DNA of 62,574 nt from an uncultured Alphaproteobacteria bacterium. GTDB taxonomy: Bacteria; Pseudomonadota; Alphaproteobacteria; Caulobacterales; Hyphomonadaceae. Numbering within the stretch: the stretch's first letter is position 1; every line of letters starts with the position of its first letter. This document shows positions 56,107 through 62,574 of this stretch, in pieces. The DNA is taken from contig CAIMMO010000153.1 of assembly GCA_903842595.1 (NCBI GenBank), positions 1-62,574 on the forward strand. The letters are read 5' to 3'. A program made the position numbers and the translations under genes. Under the pieces are notes generated by a model, which did not search any database, was not told where the DNA came from, and saw only the letters and a list, made by a program, of their open reading frames with translations.

Positions 56107-57732
56107 CTATTCTGCGGGCGGCGCGATGCGGTAGATGGCGTTGGTAGTGTCGGAAGCGACATAAACCGAGCCATCCTTCTTCGACACAGCAACGCCCGTC
56201 GTGGTGTAGGCCGGCAACGTTCCCTCGGCTGCGGGAAGGCCCATCTTGAGGCCTTCAGCGATGACTGATTTGGAGGCGTCCTTCGGATCGAAGGCAATAA
56301 CACGGCCAGCGCCAGCCTCCGCGAGATAGATCCGGCCGTCCGCGCCGACATCGACCCCCTCGGGACCCGCAAGTCCTTCGAGAACGCGTGTGACTGTTCC
56401 AGTAGCAAGATCGACGCTGGCGAGCGCGCCGCTGGTCTCAGTGACGTAGATCTTGCCGTCGGCAGCTTCCACCATCGACACCGGGTAGTTGAGCCCCTCC
56501 ACCTGCGGGGTTGTTGCTCCGACGTCCAGCGGGCGGATCTTGCCCGTTGCCGCCTCCAGCACGATCAGGCGGCCATCTGCAAGTTCGATGGCATCTGACG
56601 GCGCCATGAAGCCGTGATGCATCTCGGCCTGCCCCGTCGCGCGATCAACCGTCTGCACCATGCCGGCCGCCCACGACGTGATCAGCACTTTCGACTTGCC
56701 CGCGCCGATGCCGAGCTGGTTCTCGGTTTCATCGCGATACATGCGGAGTGGATCAGCAATCTGCTTTGTTGCGGTGTCGATGACGCGATAGGCGAAGACG
56801 TCTGCGACGTGCAGCTTTTCCCCTTCAGGTCCATCGGTGATTACGAGATCGGTAGGCGTCGCGAGCGGCCCGCTGACAATGGTGCGCACGGCGCCGTCGG
56901 TCGGGTTCACGGCGTAGATGGTCGCATCCGCCATGTTCGAGACGTAGATCGTGCCATCCTTCGCGATGGCGAGGTTGTCGAGCGCAGGCGCGAGTGTGGC
57001 GATGACCGTGACGGCCTTTGTCTTCATGTCGATGCGTTTCACCTCGCCTGTCTTGGTGTCGATGGCGTAGAGGTTTCCATCGGGCCCGAAATTGGCGGCG
57101 GCGGGAATCTGGAAGCCAGCTGCGACGACCGTGTCCTTGCCGGTGGCGGGATCGATCTTCACGATGGCGTTCTTGAACCACAGCGGACCATAAAGCATGC
57201 CGTCCGGCCCGACCTCGAAGCCGTTGAAGCCGCCGAGGTCCTTGCGGATGAGGCGTGCAGGCTGCGCGCCGGTGACGTCCGCTTCGTAGAGCGCATCACC
57301 GAGGAAGACCTGCGTGAAGTAGAGCTTGCCCTCCTTCGTGAAGGCCAGTGAGTTCGAACCCGGAAGCCCCGACGAGATCATCTTCGGCGCGCCGCCCTTG
57401 GGCGCGATGAAAACCTTGCCAGTCAGGTAGCCAGTCCACGCCATCTCGCCGTTGGGGCCAAAGGCAATGTCGTCAGCCATGCCATCGGGCGGACCCATAC
57501 GCTCCGTCACGTCGCCGCTTGCAGGGTTCACTGCATAGATCGCCTGCCCCACCACGCTGCCGGCGAGTATCGTGCCGTCCTCCTCGACTGCGAGGCCATG
57601 AAGGCCGTGGAAGGGTGAGGGGCTGATGAACTCGGTCACCGTCCAGGCGGCGGGTGCCGTGGGCGCCGCTGGTTCGCTGCCGCCGCAGGCGGCAAGAGCG
57701 AGCAGCGAGACAGTGCAAAGCGTCCGTACCAT
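56107..57732 (-). CDS. beta-propeller (NHL/SMP-30-like) lipoprotein
   Basis: 541 residues with a lipoprotein signal peptide (lipobox LAAC at about 13-16). The body is a string of repeated beta units of the type GLHGLAVEEDGTILAG, DDIAFGPNGEMAWTG, GFEVGPDGMLYGPLW, NLAIAKDGTIYVSN and GVDVGADGRIYLAE, six or more blades, as in NHL/SMP-30 propellers. A lactonase-like or scaffold role is possible but no catalytic set was checked. It follows the copper monooxygenase-like gene on the same strand, past a terminator. Confidence 0.78.
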   Translation of the reverse strand: MVRTLCTVSLLALAACGGSEPAAPTAPAAWTVTEFISPSPFHGLHGLAVEEDGTILAGSVVGQAIYAVNPASGDVTERMGPPDGMADDIAFGPNGEMAWTGYLTGKVFIAPKGGAPKMISSGLPGSNSLAFTKEGKLYFTQVFLGDALYEADVTGAQPARLIRKDLGGFNGFEVGPDGMLYGPLWFKNAIVKIDPATGKDTVVAAGFQIPAAANFGPDGNLYAIDTKTGEVKRIDMKTKAVTVIATLAPALDNLAIAKDGTIYVSNMADATIYAVNPTDGAVRTIVSGPLATPTDLVITDGPEGEKLHVADVFAYRVIDTATKQIADPLRMYRDETENQLGIGAGKSKVLITSWAAGMVQTVDRATGQAEMHHGFMAPSDAIELADGRLIVLEAATGKIRPLDVGATTPQVEGLNYPVSMVEAADGKIYVTETSGALASVDLATGTVTRVLEGLAGPEGVDVGADGRIYLAEAGAGRVIAFDPKDASKSVIAEGLKMGLPAAEGTLPAYTTTGVAVSKKDGSVYVASDTTNAIYRIAPPAE

Positions 57733-57825
57733 GGTTTATTCCCCACATTGTTCGTTCGGGAGCTTAGCGAGGCGACGCAATCTTTCCAGCGCCAGCCAAC
57801 CCGCTACAACGCTACGTCATGCGCC

Positions 57826-57866
57826 AAACCCAAAAGCAAACGCCCCGGATCTGGCGATCCGGGGCG
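57826..57866 (-). terminator. rho-independent terminator of the copper monooxygenase-like gene
   Basis: On the minus strand CGCCCCGGATC and GATCCGGGGCG form an 11-bp perfect stem (57866-57856 with 57851-57841, loop 4), followed by GTTTGCTTTTGGG. It lies just after the stop of the 688-codon gene. Confidence 0.85.
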
Positions 57867-57892
57867 CTGCAATCATTCAAGTCCGACGAGCG

Positions 57893-59923
57893 TTACTGCC
57901 CGCCATTGCCCGGCATGGGGGCTGCCGAAGCGGACGGGGCAGCTCGGCCGGGACGGCGCATCTGACCCATCACGGCTTCGAATTCTTCCATGTCGATGCC
58001 GCCGTCCTTGTTCTTGTCCACAACGCCGAAGGCCAACGGATTGCCGATCCGGTCTTTGAACTGGCCGCGGAGCTCGGCCATCTGGACCTTGCCGTCGATG
58101 TTGTCGTCGAGCATGCCCAGCAGGCGCGTGCGGTTCAGAAGCTGGTCGTAGTTCTTCTGGTCCTTTGCGGTCTCGTCTTTCCAGAGATAGCGCAGCGAGG
58201 TGTAGAACATTTCCTCGAACGACTGGTCGCCCCAGACGATCTTCTCGTTCGGATTCGGGTTCGCCGGGTTCCGTTTCGAGTTGTCATAGACGTAGGTCGC
58301 GATCACCTTCGAGCCGGCCGGGATGTCGATCGGCTTTTCGAACTCGTACATGCGCTGCCAGTTGAAGTCGTAGAACGGCACGTTGAGGATCGTCTCGCGC
58401 TTACCATCCGGCGTCATCAGCTCGAGCTTCGAGTAAGTGCCGCGATAGTGTGCGTGCACCACGGCGGTGTGGAGGATCGCGTCCTTCGGGAAATCAAAGT
58501 AGGCGATTTCCTTGTGCGCGCCATCATTGGCCGGGATCTCGATGAACTGATCGACAAGCGGCGTTTCGCGCATGATCAGGTCCGGCATCTCGCCGTCCTT
58601 GTAGAAGTAGAGACCGATCTGCTCGGCCGATACGGCTTCCTTGCCGAATGGCGTGTAGTGCATCTGATAGCCGAACTGGCCGCCAGCGGGGACCCACGAG
58701 CCGATACCTTTGGGAGCAACGGTGGATTCCATGCCGACCGTATAGCCGCCAACCGCGCCGCCCCAGGCCTGCATGCCCCTGGACGTCGCGCCTTCCGGGA
58801 TCACGCCCGAGAGGATGTGGTGCACGCCCTGACGCTGGCTCACCTTGGCCGTGGCAGCCTTCAGCCATTTGCCTTCCTTAAGCGGGTTTGCCACCGTTGG
58901 ATATTGATAGTCGACATAGCCGGTCGCAGGGATCGTGTACTTCGGGATGTCGACGATCAGGTCGGGCTTGCCGAGCGGCCATTCCGGCGCGACATGCTTG
59001 ACCTTGCCAAGCGGATCTTCGCCTTCGCCACGGGGGGCGCCGGCTTCAACCCAGTTGATCAGCGTCTTGATCTGCGTGCCCGAAAGCGATTTGTCGTCCT
59101 TGAACTTGCCCACGTGCGGATCCGGATCCCACGGCGGCATGCGATCGGTGCGGACAGCCTCACGGATCATGCCGGAGAACTGCTTCACCTTTTCATAGCT
59201 GTCAAAGCCGAAGGGCGCGATGCCGCCTTCCTGGTGGCAGGCGATGCACTTCGCTTCGATCAGCGGGGCGATCTCGTTCGCGTAGGAAATCTTTGCGAAC
59301 TGCGCCTTGGCTTCCGGCGAGCGGGACGGGAAGGCGATGGCCTGCGTCTTCAGCGTGTCGTGCTTGACGGAGGCGGATTTGCCCTCGACGAGCTGCTTGA
59401 TCGGCTCAGCCGTGAGCGGGCCCGAATAGGCGATCTTCCAGGTCTTGGGATCGACAACGAACGCCTGCGCAACGCGCGAGGCGCCGATCTGGCCTCCGAC
59501 GAGCTGCAGGTCGTCCTGCAGAACCGGAACTGTGATGCCGTTCTTCGCGGCGTCGGCGAGGATGGCCTCGCGTTTATCGTTCGGGTTCGAGTTGAGCATC
59601 ATGAACTCGACGCCCTTGGGCGCCCACTCGGCCTTCAGCGCTTCGAGCTTCGGCGCCACCGCAGCCGTATCGGGCGAACCGGCGGCGTGCATCACGACGA
59701 CCACGGCGGGCGCGTCCTTCAGGCGATAGAGCTCGCGGGCATAGCCATCAGCCGAGACCAGGCGGAAATTGTCGATCCGTGCTGCGACTTCGGCCATCGG
59801 GGCCTGATCCTGAACAGCGATCGCGACATCATTCGCTGCGACGATGTCGCCAGGCTGGGCGCAGCTGGCTGCCCCTAGGGCAAGAACGAGACCGACTGCG
59901 GTCAGGGTAACGTGGCGCTTCAT
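57893..59923 (-). CDS. thioredoxin-fold, cytochrome c, copper type II monooxygenase-like and EF-hand fusion protein
   Basis: 676 residues from MKRHVTLTAV (12 codons earlier an alternative ATG). Signal peptide with probable lipobox (GAASC21). Residues 45-185: thioredoxin/peroxiredoxin-like domain in which the reactive Cys region reads AGSP, so redox-inactive. CIACH at 226-230 is a haem c site. Residues 300-580 resemble the PHM/DBM copper monooxygenase fold: His368/369, His422, His490/492 and Met572 match the CuH and CuM ligand pattern. Residues 606-617 and 636-647 are two canonical EF-hand loops. Periplasmic or outer-membrane-attached oxidase, substrate unknown. Strong terminator follows. Confidence 0.8.
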   Translation of the reverse strand: MKRHVTLTAVGLVLALGAASCAQPGDIVAANDVAIAVQDQAPMAEVAARIDNFRLVSADGYARELYRLKDAPAVVVVMHAAGSPDTAAVAPKLEALKAEWAPKGVEFMMLNSNPNDKREAILADAAKNGITVPVLQDDLQLVGGQIGASRVAQAFVVDPKTWKIAYSGPLTAEPIKQLVEGKSASVKHDTLKTQAIAFPSRSPEAKAQFAKISYANEIAPLIEAKCIACHQEGGIAPFGFDSYEKVKQFSGMIREAVRTDRMPPWDPDPHVGKFKDDKSLSGTQIKTLINWVEAGAPRGEGEDPLGKVKHVAPEWPLGKPDLIVDIPKYTIPATGYVDYQYPTVANPLKEGKWLKAATAKVSQRQGVHHILSGVIPEGATSRGMQAWGGAVGGYTVGMESTVAPKGIGSWVPAGGQFGYQMHYTPFGKEAVSAEQIGLYFYKDGEMPDLIMRETPLVDQFIEIPANDGAHKEIAYFDFPKDAILHTAVVHAHYRGTYSKLELMTPDGKRETILNVPFYDFNWQRMYEFEKPIDIPAGSKVIATYVYDNSKRNPANPNPNEKIVWGDQSFEEMFYTSLRYLWKDETAKDQKNYDQLLNRTRLLGMLDDNIDGKVQMAELRGQFKDRIGNPLAFGVVDKNKDGGIDMEEFEAVMGQMRRPGRAAPSASAAPMPGNGGQ

Positions 59924-60044
59924 GCGGGGAGGTCCTCTAGCTCTTATTTTGGCCGTCATACGGCATCTTACGAAGACCTGACAGCGTCAAGACAGTTCAT
60001 GCGGTTCTCACCGAAAATTGTTAACGGGCGGTACCGTTTGGGCG

Positions 60045-61910
60045 TCAAACCGGATCGTGTTCGCCAACCCAGTGACCGGGGGCGACTTCGAGAAGCTGCG
60101 GCCGGTAGTACGGGGCGCTGTCAGTCAGCCGGGACTTCATGAAGCGCAGGCTGGCGCGGGGGTCGAGCGGCGAGGGCAGGTCACCGACCAGCTTGACCCG
60201 CGCGCGCGACCGTTCCGCCACCGGATCGGGCGACGGGACCGCTGAGAGCAACGCGCGCGTGTAGGGATGACGCGGGTTTGCGAATAACTCATCCCGAGGA
60301 GCCATTTCCACGACACGCCCGAGATAAAGCACCATAACGCGGTGACAGATCTCGCGCACGACCGAGAGGTCGTGGCTGATGAACATCATCGCTAGGCCGA
60401 ACTCCTTCTGCAGGTCGATCAGGAGATCCAGGATCTGCGCCTGCACCGACACGTCGAGCGCAGACACCGCCTCGTCGCAGACGACGAGCTTCGGCCTGAG
60501 GATCATCGCGCGCGCAATGCCGACACGCTGGTTCTGTCCACCGGAGAGCTCGTGCGGATAGCGGTTCACCATCGCCGGATCGAGGCCCATGCGTTCCATT
60601 ATCTCGCGTGCGGCGGCTTCTTTGCCCGTCGCGTCTACATCAGGACGAAACACGGTCAGAGGCTCGGAGATCGACTGTCCGATGGTGGTGCGCGGATCGA
60701 GGCTGGCGAGCGGGTCCTGGAACACGATCTGCAATTCCTGGCGCAGCGGCTGCACCTCCTTGCGCGACGCCTTCGCGATATCGCGGCCAAGCCATGCGAC
60801 CGACCCCGCGCTGGGATCAAGCAGGCGCAACACGCCGCGCGCGAGCGTGGACTTGCCGCAACCGCTTTCCCCCACCACACCCATCGTCTCGCCGGGGCGC
60901 AGGGTGAAGCTCACGCCATCGACAGCCCGCAGCGGCACGCGCTTTCCAAAGAGTCCGCCGGGAACGTGAACGGGGAAGGTCACGTGCAGGTCGGCGACTT
61001 CAAGAATGGGCTTTGTCTCAAGCGACGGCGGCGCTCCGATAGCTGGCCGGCCGCCACGGTCGGGGCGGTCCATCCGCGGCATCGCTTCGAGAAGCATGCG
61101 CGTGTAGGCGTGTTGCGGGGCTGCAAAGACCTGGTCGACCTCGCCGCGCTCGACTGCTTCGCCATGGCGCATGACGACGACCCGGTCGGCCATGCGCGCG
61201 ATGACGCCCATGTCGTGCGTGATGAGAACGAGCCCCGCTCCGGTCTCGCGCTTCAGCTCGTCCATCAGGTCCAGCACCTGGGCCTGTACCGTCACGTCGA
61301 GCGCCGTCGTAGGCTCGTCGGCCAGCAGCACCTGCGGCTCGCACAGCATGGCGGCGGCGATCATCACGCGCTGACGCATGCCGCCGGAAAGTTCGTGCGG
61401 GAACTGGTGAAGGCGGCGGCGCGCTTCGGGGATGCGCACGCGCTCCAGCCATTCGACGATGCGCTGTTCAGCAGCGCGGCCCTTGAGGTTCTTGTGGCGG
61501 GCCAACACTTCCGCCATCTGCGCGCCCACTGTCATGTGCGGCGTCAGCGAGGTAAGTGGGTCCTGGAAGATCATCGAAATGCGCGCGCCGCGTATCTCGT
61601 TGAGCTGTTTGCGGTCGAGCCCGTTCATCTCGACGCCGTCGAAGAGGATCGATCCGTCGACTTTTCCGTTAGCCGCTGTGAGGCCCATCGCCGCCAGCAC
61701 GGTCTGGCTCTTGCCCGAACCGCTCTCGCCCACGAGGCCGAGACACTCGCCGGGCGCGACGCTGAAGGACAGCTTCTTCACCGCCTCGACCAGCCCGTCC
61801 TGCGTCTGGAAGGACACGGACAGGTGGCGCACATCGAGGATGGGTTTCGCGGCAGCCAGCGTGGAGGCCGAGAGGTTAGCCGCAGTCGGGGTTGACAAGA
61901 TGTTGCTCAC
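60045..61910 (-). CDS. dipeptide/oligopeptide ABC transporter ATP-binding protein with two nucleotide-binding domains
   Basis: 621 residues with two complete ATPase domains. The first has Walker A GESGSGKSQT near 60, signature LSGGMRQR and Walker B DEPTTALD; the second has GESGCGKST near 360, LSGGQNQR and DEAVSALD. Each ends in the oligopeptide-type C-terminal extension (HPYTRALLSAVP). This is the YejF/GsiA-like fused DppD-DppF type that drives peptide or related solute import. Permease and binding-protein genes are not seen; they should lie elsewhere. It overlaps the small gene upstream by 4 bases (ATGA). Confidence 0.92.
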   Translation of the reverse strand: MSNILSTPTAANLSASTLAAAKPILDVRHLSVSFQTQDGLVEAVKKLSFSVAPGECLGLVGESGSGKSQTVLAAMGLTAANGKVDGSILFDGVEMNGLDRKQLNEIRGARISMIFQDPLTSLTPHMTVGAQMAEVLARHKNLKGRAAEQRIVEWLERVRIPEARRRLHQFPHELSGGMRQRVMIAAAMLCEPQVLLADEPTTALDVTVQAQVLDLMDELKRETGAGLVLITHDMGVIARMADRVVVMRHGEAVERGEVDQVFAAPQHAYTRMLLEAMPRMDRPDRGGRPAIGAPPSLETKPILEVADLHVTFPVHVPGGLFGKRVPLRAVDGVSFTLRPGETMGVVGESGCGKSTLARGVLRLLDPSAGSVAWLGRDIAKASRKEVQPLRQELQIVFQDPLASLDPRTTIGQSISEPLTVFRPDVDATGKEAAAREIMERMGLDPAMVNRYPHELSGGQNQRVGIARAMILRPKLVVCDEAVSALDVSVQAQILDLLIDLQKEFGLAMMFISHDLSVVREICHRVMVLYLGRVVEMAPRDELFANPRHPYTRALLSAVPSPDPVAERSRARVKLVGDLPSPLDPRASLRFMKSRLTDSAPYYRPQLLEVAPGHWVGEHDPV

Positions 61911-62299
61911 GATAGCTTGCGGACTTCGATGCCCTCAGCGGCGAAAACTGACAAGATCGCATCGTGCAGCAGGACGCCGGCGTCGGGGCCAGCCGGCGCT
62001 GTGCCCTTGGGCGGCTTGCGGCGCTGCCGGGCAAATATGCGCCACTGCGTCGGATAGCCCAGCGTCGGGCCATGGCTGGCGCATCCGATCGTGATCTCCT
62101 GTCCCGACTCCGCCGGATACTCCAGGAACCAGCCGAACTCCTCGCCATGGGGATAGCTGGTCACGACCCTCTCCTCGGCCAGCGCCTGCGCCAGCCAGGC
62201 GGCCAGCTCGAAGCCGTAAAGGTCTTCACTGACCTGGCACGGCTCGGCCAGGAACGGTCGAAACCGGTCGGTGGTGAATTCGAAGGTCCACAGAAGCAT
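61907..62299 (-). CDS. hypothetical protein (130 aa)
   Basis: No family recognised. The protein is soluble, with aromatic residues clustered at the start (LLWTFEFTTDRFRPFL) and a helical region (LAAWLAQALAEERVV). The sequence SQEITIGCASHGPT and the stretch WRIFARQRRKPPKG suggest a small globular domain. Its stop overlaps the ABC ATPase ATG, so the two are translated together, but a role in transport is only guessed. Confidence 0.6.
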   Translation of the reverse strand: MLLWTFEFTTDRFRPFLAEPCQVSEDLYGFELAAWLAQALAEERVVTSYPHGEEFGWFLEYPAESGQEITIGCASHGPTLGYPTQWRIFARQRRKPPKGTAPAGPDAGVLLHDAILSVFAAEGIEVRKLS

Positions 62300-62439
62300 G
62301 GCTCCACTTGACCTGCTGCGACAGCGGAAGGGAACCCCTCCCCGTCAGCGCGAGCCATGCCATTCAGCCGCAGGCCTGCGTGCCGGGAGCGTGTGGGGGA
62401 CCCCGAAGACAGGTCTCTCAATCAGGAATTGCACCTAGG

Positions 62440-62574
62440 AGCCTGTCTCCGTAATCGTCGATCTGTTGAGTTTTGAGCCGAAGGCTGATTCTTTCGGTTC
62501 ATGGCCAAGACATTTCGACCGTGGGACGTGGATCAGCAGTGGATGTTGCCGCCGTCGCTGCACGAGTTTGTGCC
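62440..62574 (+). mobile_element. left end of an IS1182-like insertion sequence (partial)
   Basis: The right edge contains the beginning of an IS1182-family transposase and about 60 bases of non-coding DNA before it (ggagcctgtctccg...), which may hold the terminal inverted repeat. The exact left boundary was not determined because the other end lies outside the window. Confidence 0.4.
62501..62574 (+). CDS. IS1182 family transposase (N-terminal fragment)
   Basis: Translation from the ATG at 62501 gives MAKTFRPWDVDQQWMLPPS, the N-terminal pattern (FRPWDxDQxxLLPPS) of IS1182-type DDE transposases. Only about 24 codons are in the window; the remainder lies to the right. Confidence 0.65.
   Translation, partial: MAKTFRPWDVDQQWMLPPSLHEFV

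Overview
This is a high-GC chromosomal segment from a Gram-negative bacterium. It is most likely an alphaproteobacterium near the Caulobacterales/Hyphomonadales, inferred from the RNase P RNA beside mraZ, a DAP-type MurE motif, TadE/G-type pilus proteins, many acyl-CoA enzymes and an RND pump. No 16S gene is present, so the genus cannot be fixed. Some start codons were chosen by hand from ribosome-binding sites and family starts.

Layout. (1) 1-13.0 kb, minus strand: division/cell-wall (dcw) cluster mraZ-rsmH-ftsL-ftsI-murE-murF-mraY-murD-ftsW-murG, mostly with overlapping or nearly touching genes. An opposite-strand unknown gene then separates it from murC, which runs off the left edge. A four-unit 10-bp repeat upstream of mraZ is a candidate MraZ operator. 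(2) 13.2-13.6 kb: rnpB on the minus strand with a 12-bp P1 helix. (3) 13.7-14.9 kb: small cytochrome c and an SGNH hydrolase. (4) 14.9-29.8 kb, minus strand: a large acyl-CoA/lipid block. It holds a nitronate monooxygenase-like protein, phosphoesterase, enoyl-CoA hydratase, TIGR03084 protein, acyl-CoA dehydrogenase, feruloyl-CoA-synthetase-like ligase, FabH-like ketosynthase, an APH-type kinase with a DUF6285-like tail, a second acyl-CoA dehydrogenase, and an RND pump with its adaptor. A divergent TetR regulator and a 36-bp inverted repeat sit at its head. (5) 30.5-33.3 kb: an SDR-fold protein with halohydrin-dehalogenase signatures, a secreted esterase-like lipoprotein and a secreted unknown. 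(6) 33.6-40.6 kb: a Pro/Ala-rich membrane protein, a soluble hybrid histidine kinase, and three Tad-type proteins, one being a von Willebrand factor A protein with an inserted Cys-paired repeat region. (7) 40.7-54.7 kb: housekeeping genes including a CinA-like protein, a broken enoyl-CoA hydratase, a pseudouridine synthase, macro-domain protein, purL, BolA and Grx4, ttcA, cysQ, argE, an FKBP lipoprotein and threonine dehydratase. (8) 54.7-62.6 kb: a CelD-type acetyltransferase, a beta-propeller lipoprotein, a thioredoxin-fold/cytochrome c/copper monooxygenase/EF-hand fusion, a double-ATPase peptide ABC protein, and the start of an IS1182-like transposase at the right edge.

The most interesting material is: the kinase-DUF6285 fusion overlapping an acyl-CoA dehydrogenase, which resembles a levulinate/4-hydroxyacyl-CoA pathway module placed behind an RND pump; the candidate halohydrin dehalogenase; the four-domain copper protein; the TadG-like protein with an inserted repeat region; and the MraZ-box-like array. 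All function calls are from sequence reading and memory of families; no database search was run.
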